From Sphaerochaetaceae bacterium (GTDB lineage Bacteria > Spirochaetota > Spirochaetia > Sphaerochaetales > Sphaerochaetaceae), in assembly GCA_028532765.1 (NCBI GenBank), contig JAQQAR010000008.1, forward strand, positions 124,001-188,000: a stretch of 64,000 nucleotides of DNA, given 5' to 3'. Of the stretch, positions 44,035 to 53,477 are shown piece by piece. Position 1 is the first letter of the stretch. Every line of letters begins with the position of its first letter. The notes under the pieces were generated by a model. The model did no database searches, was not told the DNA's origin, and saw only the letters and a program-made list of their open reading frames with translations. Both the position numbers and the translations under genes were made by a program.

Positions 44035-44571
44035 TTATAGTACCTCTACGTTAATCTGATCATCTGTGTAGATGCAGACTGATGCTGCTATCTGTACACT
44101 CTTTCTCGCAATCTCCTCCGCTGACATGGTGGAGTCTGCCTCCAAATATGCCAATGCAGCACTGAGTGCGTAATTACCCCCACTTCCGATGCCGATTGCA
44201 TCTCGTTCGGGGTCGACCACATCCCCTGCTCCATTGATCAGGAAGATTCTCTTCCCATCACTTACAAGCATCATTGCCTCAAGTTGGCGCAGCTGCTTAT
44301 CGGTTCTCCACTGCTTTGCCAGTTCCACTGCAGAGCGAGTCAGATCCCCATTGTACTGCTTCAATTTTCCCTCAAAAAGTTCAAAGAGGGTGAATGCATC
44401 GGCAGTTGTGCCAGCAAAGCCGGTAATTACCTTCCCGTCATATAGTGTTCGCACCTTATGTGCGTTTGACTTTAAAATCGTATCTCCTGCAGTGACCTGA
44501 CCATCGCCAGCTATGGCGACGTGTCCGTTTCTTCTCACTGCGACGATGGTTGTTCCTTTAAAACTACTCAT
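44035..44571 (-). CDS. hslV: HslV peptidase of the HslVU protease
   Basis: Threonine peptidase with 178 residues. MSSFKG is a short propeptide before the catalytic pair TTIVAVRR (Thr7), followed by GDGQVT and the family block [17 protein letters not shown] 44571 is chosen because AAGGAAG lies just upstream and it gives the normal length; the open frame to 44712 is within xerD. It overlaps the xerD stop by 8 bases, the same neighbour order as in many Firmicutes. Confidence 0.96.
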   Translation of the reverse strand: MSSFKGTTIVAVRRNGHVAIAGDGQVTAGDTILKSNAHKVRTLYDGKVITGFAGTTADAFTLFELFEGKLKQYNGDLTRSAVELAKQWRTDKQLRQLEAMMLVSDGKRIFLINGAGDVVDPERDAIGIGSGGNYALSAALAYLEADSTMSAEEIARKSVQIAASVCIYTDDQINVEVL

Positions 44572-45454
44572 GTTGCTTCCTTCCATGGGGGTGACAGGAT
44601 GCGTAGACCCGTGCCAGCCTCTCTTTCGATACATGGGTGTAAATCTGGGTGGTAGAGATGCTGGCATGACCAAGCAATTCCTGTACCAATCGGATATCTG
44701 CCCCGTTGTCAAGAAGATGGGTAGCGTAGGTATGCCTCAGTACATGGGGCGTAAATTGTTTCTGCCACCCAAGCCTTCTTCTATATGTAGCAAACATACT
44801 ACCAACAGTGCTCATCGGCAACTGTTTTCCCTGTATTGAACAGAACAAGAAGGGACATTCGAATCGTTCCCTTTTCAGGCTCAAATACGTTTGCAAGACA
44901 TTCCTGCAATGATTGGTGAAAAAGACATAGCGGCTTTTTGATCCCTTTCCCAAGACTCGTATACGTCGTTTATCCCATTCAATTGACTCTTCTTTGATAC
45001 CAAGCACCTCACTGATTCTACAACCAGTGTCATAGAGCAGGAAAAAGAGTGAAATAGAGCGAGCGGAGCGGAAATCATCACAGCTCTGGCTGAGCAGCTG
45101 AGCCACTTCCTTGGCAGTAAGAACAGTGGGAAGGTGTTTCTGGCTCCTATGTGTAGCCACAAGTGAGAATGGGTTCACCGAACATACCCCACGTTTACAT
45201 AGTGAGGTATAGAAAGTTCTTACACAGCTGATCTTCCGGTTCACTGTTGTCTCACTGTAGTGGTTGTCGAATTTCAGGAACCGAAGATACATCCTCCCGT
45301 CCTCCCTTCCAGCCTCTTTCAGGCCAATCCCAAGGGAAGAGAAATAAGCGGACAGCTGTTCCAGGTCCCTCCTATAGGCAAGCAGTGTATGGTCACTGAG
45401 ATTGCGGATTTGTTTCTGGGTTTCCAGGAACTCCTGGATCAAGGATTCATGCAT
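44564..45454 (-). CDS. tyrosine recombinase, XerC/XerD type (hslV-linked)
   Basis: Site-specific recombinase of 296 residues with an N-terminal SAM-like core-binding domain and a C-terminal catalytic domain. Catalytic residues are Arg146 (GCRISE), His237 and Arg240 (HVLRH), His263 (LGHAS) and Tyr272 (IYTHV). The normal role is dimer resolution at dif. A second Xer gene lies at 47105-47998; which is XerC and which XerD cannot be assigned by position. The ribosome site is weak, and the start overlaps dprA by 8 bases. Confidence 0.92.
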   Translation of the reverse strand: MHESLIQEFLETQKQIRNLSDHTLLAYRRDLEQLSAYFSSLGIGLKEAGREDGRMYLRFLKFDNHYSETTVNRKISCVRTFYTSLCKRGVCSVNPFSLVATHRSQKHLPTVLTAKEVAQLLSQSCDDFRSARSISLFFLLYDTGCRISEVLGIKEESIEWDKRRIRVLGKGSKSRYVFFTNHCRNVLQTYLSLKRERFECPFLFCSIQGKQLPMSTVGSMFATYRRRLGWQKQFTPHVLRHTYATHLLDNGADIRLVQELLGHASISTTQIYTHVSKERLARVYASCHPHGRKQHE

Positions 45455-46325
45455 ACTCTAGACTATACCATGCCCGTCCAAAACAGTACAACGTACCCGC
45501 TCCCCCTCTTCTCTCTTCCACCTTGCATGGGCTTTCCCAACCAAGAAGGGAAGCAAGGTCACGGAAGGAGGCAACATCAGTGGCTCCCATCTCTGCAAGA
45601 GAGGCGATGCCAGCATCCAGTGATCCACCAAAGAGCCCATCAGTGTGGACAAATACGTCCTTTCCCTGGTCCAGCGCAGAGGTGGCACAGTGCAGGCATC
45701 CGCTTTTCTCAGGGGACTGTATGACCATCGTAGCACTCCCAAGTGCAGTTGAGAGCATATTACGGCTCAGGCAACGGGAAGGGAAAGCTGTATCATCAGG
45801 TTCATAGGGGGAGAGCAATGAGACAAACGGTAATGCATGATATGCCTTGACGCGATGTGTAGCCAATCCACAGTCACAGATGACGAAAGCATTGACTTTC
45901 AGGTCCTCGCTGGCATAGAGCGCAGTCCTATCAATCCCTCGGCTGTTGCTTGTCACCAGAGTGGTGTTGTTTGCGCAGGCTTCCAGTGCAAACCGGTATG
46001 CCCGTTGAGAACCGTTGCCATCCGGATAACGGGTTCCACAGAGGGTAAGCAGAGGGGAAGAGGGGTCAGGAAGAAGCTTATTGTACATAAGCCTGAATGG
46101 AGGGTTCTCCATCTGGTAAAGCACGGATGGATACCCTTCCATTCCCCAGAAACAGACTTTGAGTGATTGCTCTTCATAAAGAAACCTGAGCATCCGCTTC
46201 ACCCGGGCCATGCTTGCTCCACGGTTTACGAGTTCCTGCAATGTAACACCAGAATGAGCCAACGCTATCCTCTTCTCACATGAGAGTGGCAGGAGACTGA
46301 GTGCCAGTAGTATTGAAAGTTTCAT
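45447..46325 (-). CDS. dprA: DprA/Smf-family DNA processing protein, divergent
   Basis: Single-stranded DNA-binding RecA loader of natural transformation, 292 residues. The N-terminal SAM-like start LLALSLLPLSCEKR and the Rossmann core (TLCGTRYPD, VTSNSRGIDRTALYA, IQSPEKSGCLHCATSALDQGKDVFVHTDGLFGG) fit the family, but the usual GSR and SGLARGID motifs are altered (GTR, TSNSRGID). It may be a weakened or lineage-specific form. AGGAG lies before the ATG. The order dprA-xer-hslVU matches Firmicutes synteny. Confidence 0.85.
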   Translation of the reverse strand: MKLSILLALSLLPLSCEKRIALAHSGVTLQELVNRGASMARVKRMLRFLYEEQSLKVCFWGMEGYPSVLYQMENPPFRLMYNKLLPDPSSPLLTLCGTRYPDGNGSQRAYRFALEACANNTTLVTSNSRGIDRTALYASEDLKVNAFVICDCGLATHRVKAYHALPFVSLLSPYEPDDTAFPSRCLSRNMLSTALGSATMVIQSPEKSGCLHCATSALDQGKDVFVHTDGLFGGSLDAGIASLAEMGATDVASFRDLASLLGWESPCKVEERRGGAGTLYCFGRAWYSLEYA

Positions 46326-46358
46326 ATCTCCTAAAGGCAGGAAGACAGGATCCTTGCT

Positions 46359-47102
46359 TCAAAACCGTTCAAACACAACCTTGATGAGCAAGAGGGAGAG
46401 TACCAGCAACATGACCGGTTTCACTACCTTCCCTCCGATTCTCAGTGCCAAGTGACTGCCGATGTACCCACCAATGATGGCACTGATGGCACAGGGAATT
46501 GCAATGGAGAAATCAATCACCCCATGGTAGAGAAACATGGACAAGGCTGCGATATTGGAGGCAAGGTTCACTATCCGTGCAGTTCCACATGCCTTAAGCA
46601 GGTCCAGACCGAGTACAGCGGTAAAAATGATGGTAAGGAACATGCCTGTCCCTGGCCCGAAGAAGCCATCATACATCCCAACTACCAATCCTGTGATGCC
46701 ACTGAGGGATAGGGTGAAAGCCCTTCCCCTTGGTTGGGCCTTCCCGAAATTCGGGTTTACCAACATGAATACGGCAAGGGAGGGTACCAGTATGATCAAG
46801 AGATAGGAAAGATAGGTTGCTGCATATTGTGTAGCCAGGTAGGATCCATAGGAAGACCCTATGAAGGTTGTAACAATGGCTATCCCCCCTACCAGAAAGC
46901 TGACCTGCTTATTGGCCAGATACTGGATGGTGGCAACCAGTGTCCCACTTGCAGAGGCAAATTTATTATTCCCCAGGGCGGTGGTTGGAGGAAGCCCCAC
47001 CGCTACATAGGCGGTCAGGGTGATCAGGCCACCACCACCAGCGATGGCATCCACAGCAGAACCGAAGGCGATGATGGGACAGAGAATCCATAAAACACTC
47101 AC
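46359..47102 (-). CDS. TSUP-family permease (TauE/SafE, YfcA-like)
   Basis: A membrane protein of 247 residues with about eight helices and the TSUP repeat motifs GGGGLITLTAYVAVGLPPTTALGNNKF near the start and YDGFFGPGTGMF in the second half. Family members export or import sulfonates, sulfite or other organic anions; the substrate is unknown here. The start is a GTG with GAGGAG 5 bases upstream, over the xerC stop. Its place inside a division/recombination run is unexpected. Confidence 0.88.
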   Translation of the reverse strand: MSVLWILCPIIAFGSAVDAIAGGGGLITLTAYVAVGLPPTTALGNNKFASASGTLVATIQYLANKQVSFLVGGIAIVTTFIGSSYGSYLATQYAATYLSYLLIILVPSLAVFMLVNPNFGKAQPRGRAFTLSLSGITGLVVGMYDGFFGPGTGMFLTIIFTAVLGLDLLKACGTARIVNLASNIAALSMFLYHGVIDFSIAIPCAISAIIGGYIGSHLALRIGGKVVKPVMLLVLSLLLIKVVFERF

Positions 47103-47104
47103 GC

Positions 47105-47998
47105 TTACTCCTCACTTCCCTGTTCGTCATGGTACGCATCATATGCATGCTGCAGGGAGGCAGTATCCACATGGGTGTAGATTTGCGTTGTCTTGATATC
47201 TGCATGTCCAAGCAACTCCTGGACACTTCTCAGGTCAGCTCCCCCCTCGAGGAGGTGGGTGGCAAAGCTATGGCGAAGCGTATGCACCTTTGCATCAAGG
47301 CCGCACTCCCCACAGTAGCTGACAAAACGCTTATAGATAGCCTGCCTGGTGAGCTTCCTGCCCCTACGTCCGACAAAAAGGGCTTTGTTGGCCAAGCGCA
47401 TACCAATAAGATCCGGACGGATATCCTTGAGATACTCATCCAGATAGTAGGCTGCAATATCCCCTACAGGAACAATACGAAGCTTATCCCTCTTTCCCAG
47501 CACACGCAGTTTTCCATCCTGATAATCGGAAACCTCAAGATTACATGCCTCACTGATTCTCAATCCGCAGGAGTAGATCAATTCAAACAGGGTCCTATCC
47601 CGATATCCCAGAGGGGAGCTTGTATCAATACTTTCAAGGAGTACATCAATCTGCTTGACACTTGCCACCAGGGGAAGCGTGAGCGGTTTCTGTGAATGAC
47701 TGATCAGGAGAACAGGGTTGTCCTGTCTTATCTTCTGGAGTTGCAGAAAGGAAAAGAATGACCTAAGTGCACTGAGCGCCTTTGCAAGACTTGCAGGACT
47801 GAGGTTACGCTCCTTTCTCTCCCCGATCAGATAGGTTTCCAGTTGGGTTGCATCCACTTTTTCAAGGGGGAGTGCTGTTTCCAGCAAACGAGAAACTTCG
47901 TATAGATAGACCGACAGCGTCGCCTGGGATAGACGACGCTGTATCATTAGATAATCCTCGTACTCTTCGAGCAAGAGCTGGTCAACGGGGAGAGCCAT
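47105..47998 (-). CDS. tyrosine recombinase, XerC/XerD type (ftsZ-linked)
   Basis: The second Xer-type recombinase, 297 residues, with Arg148 (GLRISE), His239 and Arg242 (HTLRH), His265 (LGHAD) and Tyr274 (IYTHV). It starts two bases after the ftsZ stop, so it should be made together with the division proteins, which fits chromosome dimer resolution at the septum. It shows the same domain order as the hslV-linked paralogue but a different N-terminus. Probably one half of a XerC/XerD pair. Confidence 0.92.
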   Translation of the reverse strand: MALPVDQLLLEEYEDYLMIQRRLSQATLSVYLYEVSRLLETALPLEKVDATQLETYLIGERKERNLSPASLAKALSALRSFFSFLQLQKIRQDNPVLLISHSQKPLTLPLVASVKQIDVLLESIDTSSPLGYRDRTLFELIYSCGLRISEACNLEVSDYQDGKLRVLGKRDKLRIVPVGDIAAYYLDEYLKDIRPDLIGMRLANKALFVGRRGRKLTRQAIYKRFVSYCGECGLDAKVHTLRHSFATHLLEGGADLRSVQELLGHADIKTTQIYTHVDTASLQHAYDAYHDEQGSEE

Positions 47999-48000
47999 AC

Positions 48001-49245
48001 CTACTTCTCTTCTGCTTTATTCCTGGAGTACCTCAGTACGGCAGGGATGGTATAGTCGTTGGAATTACTACCCGGCCCCTTGCCCAACTGTTTCTGCAGA
48101 TCCTGCCAACGATTTACCTGGATTGCGGGAATTGGTTCCTCGTCCTCCTGGGTGTTCTTGGCTGCAGGAGCCTCTTCTTCCTGCCTCTTTTCGTCAACTT
48201 TTGCAGCGGCATAGTGGCGCTTGACCATATCCATCTCAGGCACTTCAGCACCAACGACCTCTTCCTTCCGTTCAAAGCCAGTAGCAACTACCGTGACCTT
48301 GATACGGTCACCCAGTTCAGGATTGAAAGCCTGACCAGCGATAATCAGGGCATCATCACTGCACTTGTCGGTTACCAACTCAACGACATCCTGATACTCC
48401 TGGAGGGTAAGGTTGTCGCTACCCGAAAGATTGACCAGGACACTCTTGGCCCCTTCTATGCTGGCATTTTCCAGGAGGGGGTTGTTGATGGCTTGGCGAG
48501 CAGCATCAACTGCACGATTCGCCCCTTCTCCAAATCCGATACCCATGAGAGCATCACCCTTGCCTTTCATGACAGTCCTGACGTCTGCAAAGTCAATGTT
48601 GATCTCACCTGGTTCAGTTATCAGCTCACTAATTCCCTGTACACCCATATACAAGACTTCATCCGCCATCAGGAAGGCTTGCTTGATAGGGGTATTGTTC
48701 TCCACTACCTTCAGCAAATATTGGTTGGGGATGATGATAAGGGTATCAACCTGTTTTCGCAGCTTTTCAATTCCTGCCTGAGCCAACAGCAATTTTTTCT
48801 TCCCTTCAAAAGCAAACGGGGTGGTTACCACCGCAACAGTGAGGGCATTGCAGCTCTTGGCAATCTCAGCTACTACCGGGGCAGCACCAGTGCCGGTTCC
48901 GCCTCCCATACCGGCGGTAATGAAAACCATATCGGCATTCTCTATCTCGCGGCGGATGTCTTCCTTGCTCTCCTGGGCGGCTTTCTCACCCACCTCAGGG
49001 ACGCCCCCAGCACCAAGGCCTCCTGTCAACTCCTTGCCGATGGGAAGACGGACCTGTGCGTTGGATCGCTGTAAGGCCTGCATATCGGTGTTCATGGTAA
49101 CGAACTGCACCTTTTTCAGGCCACTGGCAATCATACGATTAACCGCATTTCCACCAGCACCGCCTACCCCGAGCACCTTGATGACCGTGGCAGTGGTTTG
49201 TTCATCCTGAACCATATCCTCAACTTCAAACATTCCAAAATCCAT
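48001..49245 (-). CDS. ftsZ: cell division protein FtsZ
   Basis: Tubulin-like GTPase forming the division ring, 414 residues. [11 protein letters not shown] (26-36), the tubulin signature GGGTGTGA (114-121) and the T7 loop region with [11 protein letters not shown] are intact. A charged linker (about 325-395) leads to a C-terminal peptide [17 protein letters not shown] for FtsA binding. AAGGA stands 7 bases before the ATG. It follows ftsA by 27 bases. Confidence 0.98.
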   Translation of the reverse strand: MDFGMFEVEDMVQDEQTTATVIKVLGVGGAGGNAVNRMIASGLKKVQFVTMNTDMQALQRSNAQVRLPIGKELTGGLGAGGVPEVGEKAAQESKEDIRREIENADMVFITAGMGGGTGTGAAPVVAEIAKSCNALTVAVVTTPFAFEGKKKLLLAQAGIEKLRKQVDTLIIIPNQYLLKVVENNTPIKQAFLMADEVLYMGVQGISELITEPGEINIDFADVRTVMKGKGDALMGIGFGEGANRAVDAARQAINNPLLENASIEGAKSVLVNLSGSDNLTLQEYQDVVELVTDKCSDDALIIAGQAFNPELGDRIKVTVVATGFERKEEVVGAEVPEMDMVKRHYAAAKVDEKRQEEEAPAAKNTQEDEEPIPAIQVNRWQDLQKQLGKGPGSNSNDYTIPAVLRYSRNKAEEK

Positions 49246-49272
49246 ACTCTATTCCTTCGCCATTCGGCACGA

Positions 49273-50520
49273 TTAAAACAGTGTCCTGAAAAAACCACGG
49301 AGCTTCGAGACTGCCCCACCTTCCTTGCGACGCGTCCGCTCCTTGCGTGAACGTGTTCCGGTAGCAGTGTCCCTTACCTTACGGGCTTCACTCTTCATCA
49401 AGCCAAGTACCGTTGTGTACTGGGGACTGATATAACTCCGATCCAAGCCCCCAATCGCCTCAGGAAATCCGAGACGTGCGGGAAGCTGGAAAATCTCACT
49501 TGCCAGTTCGGTAACCCCACTGAGCAGGGCTCCTCCTCCTACCAATACCACTCCACCACCAAAGGAACCATGCACCTGGGCCTTTTCCAAGTCACTCTGC
49601 AATCTACTGAAGATTTCAGCCATTCTTGGTTCAATGACCTTGCTGAGCTCTTTCTTGGGCATCTTGATGGGAGGAAGGCCTCCCACCTGGGGGATAAGTA
49701 CCATATCTTCACTACTGACAGAAGGTACATAACTGTGACCACTTTCACACTTTATCTGCTCCGCAGTTCCCCGCGTCTTGTTCAGAATGTAGGCAATATC
49801 ATTGGTGACAGCATCGCCTCCAAGGTTGACCCCACCTGTGTAGACGGGAGCTCCATTGGTATAAGCGATCATATTCGTGATACCACTGCCGATATTGATA
49901 AGGATGGTACCCATCTCTTTTTCCTCACCGCTGAGGACTACCTCAGCATCAGCAAGGCTCTGCAATACCATTCTCTGTACGCTCAAACCAGATCGCTGGA
50001 TGCACTTTCGCTCATTCTGGCAAATTGCAGAAGAAGCAGTTACGATCAGCACTCGGCTCTCGAGCCGATGCCCAAGCATATCGATGGGATCCTTGATACC
50101 CATCTGGCCATCAATCTGGAAGTCCTGGACCAAGGTATGGAGAATCTCTCGGTCCTGGGGTAGTTCGAACGCCCTGGCAACCTCAAGACTGCGAAAAATA
50201 TCTTCTCTTTTTATTTCCTGGTCCTTGCTATTGATTCCGACCACCCCGGTGCTGGGGATACCAACAATATTCTCCCCACCGATTCCGATAATGACCTCAC
50301 TCATCTCAGCTCCTGCCTGGAGCTCCGCTTCGTTGATTACCGTTTGGATGGTCTTCAAGGTCTGCTCAATATTAACGATGGAACCGGCTCGAACTCCTTC
50401 ACTGGAGTGCTCACAGATGCTGTCTACCATCAACTGGCCATCCCGACTCACTGAGCCGATAACGCATCTAGTTCGGCTTGAGCCTATATCCAGTCCCATC
50501 AACATCTTATCACCAGCCAT
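49273..50520 (-). CDS. ftsA: cell division protein FtsA
   Basis: Actin-like membrane tether of FtsZ, 415 residues. It has GLDIGSSRTRCVIG at the start, the 1C domain, NIGSGITNMIAY (phosphate 2) and VLVGGGALLSGV (adenosine loop), with a C-terminal amphipathic helix ending VSKLRGFFRTLF. The start at 50520 (MAGDKMLMGLDIG) has AGGGGG 8 bases upstream; the longer frame to 50583 overlaps ftsQ. Confidence 0.96.
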   Translation of the reverse strand: MAGDKMLMGLDIGSSRTRCVIGSVSRDGQLMVDSICEHSSEGVRAGSIVNIEQTLKTIQTVINEAELQAGAEMSEVIIGIGGENIVGIPSTGVVGINSKDQEIKREDIFRSLEVARAFELPQDREILHTLVQDFQIDGQMGIKDPIDMLGHRLESRVLIVTASSAICQNERKCIQRSGLSVQRMVLQSLADAEVVLSGEEKEMGTILINIGSGITNMIAYTNGAPVYTGGVNLGGDAVTNDIAYILNKTRGTAEQIKCESGHSYVPSVSSEDMVLIPQVGGLPPIKMPKKELSKVIEPRMAEIFSRLQSDLEKAQVHGSFGGGVVLVGGGALLSGVTELASEIFQLPARLGFPEAIGGLDRSYISPQYTTVLGLMKSEARKVRDTATGTRSRKERTRRKEGGAVSKLRGFFRTLF

Positions 50521-50545
50521 TACAGCAACCCCCTTCTGGTCGGTC

Positions 50546-51304
50546 TCATTGCCTGCGCACCAAACCCTCTCGATAGAGGTCATAACGCTTGTCTTCCGAG
50601 CTGAGGAAGGAGAGTGTATCCTTCTGGTCCTGTTGGGCCAGTGCTACGGCCGCTTGTATCTGGGCCGTCCCTACAGGCTCTCTCACCCAAATCTGGGCAT
50701 TGAGAGAGGAGATTTCCAAAACCATCTTTCCAAAGCTGTTACTACTATTATTATCGTATTTTATACTTGTTATCAAGGTAGTTTTCTCTCCAAGGGAATT
50801 TGCCAATTCCATAACCTGATGAAATGAGCTATCAAGTCCATAGACTCTCAGCATCTGTGCATAGGAGGGAGGTACCAGTATGGTAACCATCTCCTGTTTC
50901 CATGCATCAATTTCTTCGGCAGGCAATCTCACTAATGCATTTTCCTCAACCAGATAGGTCTCTAACCCATCAGTGGTCTGCACCAAGGCAGGACTTTCCA
51001 CCAAGGAGATGGTTGCCACAAGAGAGGAAGGCAAGACTCGTTTAAGCTTCAGGGTTTTGATTGTCGGGTATGAGCTCAACTCCCGCTCGAGATGATTGAG
51101 ATTCAGTTCAAAAAGTGAGAGCCCCACGTAGGTTGCCAATTGTTCCTTGAGTGTAGTGGGAATTCTCTCCTTCCCATTTTCTGCAACAACCTTGATTGTG
51201 GTGATCTTGAACTGCGGAACTGTGCGCAGTGCAATGAATACCAGGAACACAACCAAGGGGAGAATCATCGCGGTCAACTTCACCCCAATCGGTATGCGTC
51301 TCAT
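50546..51304 (-). CDS. ftsQ: cell division protein FtsQ/DivIB
   Basis: A bitopic division protein of 252 residues: a short basic N-terminus, one membrane helix (about 9-28), then a POTRA domain (FKITTIKVVAENGKERIPTTLKEQL) and the FtsQ beta domain with LKRVLPSSLVATISLVE. Placed between ftsW and ftsA as in many bacteria. The ATG overlaps the ftsW stop by ATGA. Confidence 0.88.
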   Translation of the reverse strand: MRRIPIGVKLTAMILPLVVFLVFIALRTVPQFKITTIKVVAENGKERIPTTLKEQLATYVGLSLFELNLNHLERELSSYPTIKTLKLKRVLPSSLVATISLVESPALVQTTDGLETYLVEENALVRLPAEEIDAWKQEMVTILVPPSYAQMLRVYGLDSSFHQVMELANSLGEKTTLITSIKYDNNSSNSFGKMVLEISSLNAQIWVREPVGTAQIQAAVALAQQDQKDTLSFLSSEDKRYDLYREGLVRRQ

Positions 51305-52536
51305 TCAACGCCCCCTTGGGAGGGAAACTGAATCGCTGCTCGCTCCTCTTTGCCCAAGGAACTCTTGTACAGTGGTATCCTGCCACTGCTGATCAGTAGA
51401 ATTCGGTAAAGCATCGCACAGCTCAATAATACCACCAGAATATTGGTTCCCCCTTGGCTGAAGAACGGTAGGGGGATACCGGTGGGTGGTAACAATGCAG
51501 TTACCACTCCGAGATTCAGGATAGCTTGGAATAGCACCATACTGGTCAGGCCGAAGGCCATCAAGCTGAGAAATCGATCCCTGTCCTGCATCTTTCGGCT
51601 TGCATGGTATCCAAGAATCGCAAACATGAGAAAGAGTGCAAGGATGAAAGCTCCCCCCACAAGTCCCAACTCCTCGCAAACTGAGGCAAATATGAAGTCA
51701 CTCTGGACTTCAGGCAGGAGTCCAAGCTTGTAGGAACCATTGCCCAGGCCTACCCCAAACAGCCCTCCTGAAGAGATTGCCTTCAACCCGGTACTTACCT
51801 GATAACTCATCCCACTAGGATCGAGGGAGGGAAACAGGAAAGAGAAAATGCGTTTGACACGGTAGGATTGGCTGAACATCGCAACAATCGCTGGGGGAAC
51901 CAGGAATGCAAGGAGAATGACCATGTGAAGAATCCTGAACCCACTGGCGATCAACATGGCAAAACAGATAAACAGGAACAAGATCGCTGAAGAGTAGTCC
52001 CGCTGAAGAAAGATCAGCAAGGTAATCACCAAGCTGATCACTATGGGCAGTCCATGACGGAGAAGCATGGATTGCCCGCTGCGGTCCTTCCTATGGTAGG
52101 CAGCAAAGAAAAGAATGATCCCTACTTTTGCAAACTCTGAAGGCTGGAAGGATGGAATGGGTCCAATCTGCAGCCAACGCTTGGAACCCAGACGTTCCTG
52201 TCCAAAGGGAGTGAAGAGGGTCATCAGGAGGAGAATCATGGATACAACCAATGCAAAATAGGAAATATGCTCTATCCAACGAAGGGGTATATAACGGATG
52301 ACAAACCAACCAACCACTGCCAAGGCGACAAACATCATTTGTCTTGTAAAGAAATAGTGATGAGGTAGTCCATGTACCAAGGCCTCATTGTATGAGGCGC
52401 TGTAGAGCATGATCAGCCCTAGAGAGGTAATGAGGATGACGACACAAAGGAAAGTGAAGGCACTCAGGTTTCTTCCGCTCTCCTCAAGTGGTTCCTCTAT
52501 TTGCCGCCAATCATCAAAATCTCTTCGTATATCCAT
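51301..52536 (-). CDS. ftsW: septal peptidoglycan polymerase FtsW (SEDS)
   Basis: SEDS glycosyltransferase partner of a class B PBP, about 411 residues with ten hydrophobic segments after a charged N-terminus of about 30. Typical blocks are GLIMLYSAS, IGPIPSFQPSEFAKVG, QRDYSSAILF and LLPPTGIPLPFFSQGG. ATG 52536 (MDIRRDFDDW) is preferred because AGGTG lies 6 bases before it; a GTG at 52545 overlaps the mraY stop. Confidence 0.93.
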   Translation of the reverse strand: MDIRRDFDDWRQIEEPLEESGRNLSAFTFLCVVILITSLGLIMLYSASYNEALVHGLPHHYFFTRQMMFVALAVVGWFVIRYIPLRWIEHISYFALVVSMILLLMTLFTPFGQERLGSKRWLQIGPIPSFQPSEFAKVGIILFFAAYHRKDRSGQSMLLRHGLPIVISLVITLLIFLQRDYSSAILFLFICFAMLIASGFRILHMVILLAFLVPPAIVAMFSQSYRVKRIFSFLFPSLDPSGMSYQVSTGLKAISSGGLFGVGLGNGSYKLGLLPEVQSDFIFASVCEELGLVGGAFILALFLMFAILGYHASRKMQDRDRFLSLMAFGLTSMVLFQAILNLGVVTALLPPTGIPLPFFSQGGTNILVVLLSCAMLYRILLISSGRIPLYKSSLGKEERAAIQFPSQGGVE

Positions 52537-52541
52537 GGCAT

Positions 52542-53477
52542 TCACCTACTAATCAGCAGTGAGACTGCTGCAAACAACCAGGATACCAAAGTGAAAGCAA
52601 CCACTATACGGCTCTCTTTCACTCCCTTGAGTTCATATGCATGGTGCAGTGGCGCAATGGTAAATACCTTTCTGCCAAACCGTCTGATGGAAATGATCTG
52701 AATCAGGCTGGAAGCCAGTTCAAGAAGGAATAATCCGCTGGCAAGAAACAATACCAGCTCCGAGCCCATCAGCAGAGCTGACATTGCAATATATGCCCCA
52801 AGCGCATGGCTCCCACAGTCCCCCATGAAATAACGGGCAGGAGGAAGATTAAAGAAAAGGAAGGCAATCAAGGAACCAAGCAATGCACTGGAAGCTATAC
52901 TCCCCGTCTTCAAGGAAAGCATCACCAGCAAGAGAAGCATTGGAAGGCTGCTTCCTGCAGCCAGTGCATCAAGCCCATCGGTAATGTTCACTGCATTCAC
53001 GAAATAAAGGATGTACAGCAAAGCAAACAGATAGTAGCCTATACCCAAATCAAGCTGGAATACCACCAAATCGATACGGGTACTGAGCAGGTTCTGACCC
53101 TTGGCAAGGACCAGGAGCAAGAGGGCTCCCTGCATCTGCAACAACAGTTTCACTACCGAAGCCAAGCCATCGCCATTGGTGTGTTTGCTCTTCATATGGT
53201 CATCAAGGAAACCGATACCGGCAAATATGACCAATGCAAGCAAGGGAAACAACACCTGTGGATTGGAAAGCGAAGGGTCGAAGAGGGAAACCAACAAGGT
53301 GCCCAAGGTGAATGCCAAGCCTCCAAGGACGGGAGTCCCAGCTTTTTGCTTCTGGAAGGCCCTCAGCTCCGGTTTGACCGCAATGTCGCTCTGTTTTACA
53401 AAAGACAACAGAACCTTCGAGATAACGAAGGTTACGACAAAGGAGAGTACAAACAGGAGCAGCAACCTATCAGGCAT
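52542..53477 (-). CDS. mraY: phospho-MurNAc-pentapeptide transferase MraY
   Basis: Makes lipid I from UDP-MurNAc-pentapeptide and undecaprenyl phosphate. The 311-residue polytopic protein has KAGTPVLGG (45-53), Asp92/Asp93 (GFLDDHMK), NITDGLDALAAG and FMGDCGSHALG. The HHH loop reads LHHAYELKG (277-285), with Ala280 in place of the third His. Short length is usual for the Gram-positive-like form. It overlaps murF by 8 bases. Confidence 0.92.
   Translation of the reverse strand: MPDRLLLLFVLSFVVTFVISKVLLSFVKQSDIAVKPELRAFQKQKAGTPVLGGLAFTLGTLLVSLFDPSLSNPQVLFPLLALVIFAGIGFLDDHMKSKHTNGDGLASVVKLLLQMQGALLLLVLAKGQNLLSTRIDLVVFQLDLGIGYYLFALLYILYFVNAVNITDGLDALAAGSSLPMLLLLVMLSLKTGSIASSALLGSLIAFLFFNLPPARYFMGDCGSHALGAYIAMSALLMGSELVLFLASGLFLLELASSLIQIISIRRFGRKVFTIAPLHHAYELKGVKESRIVVAFTLVSWLFAAVSLLISR

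Noticed and set aside
44564-47998. Two tyrosine recombinases as signs of an integrated element
   Set aside because: Both have housekeeping Xer length and motifs and sit in division and protease operons; no attachment repeats, phage genes or composition change were seen.
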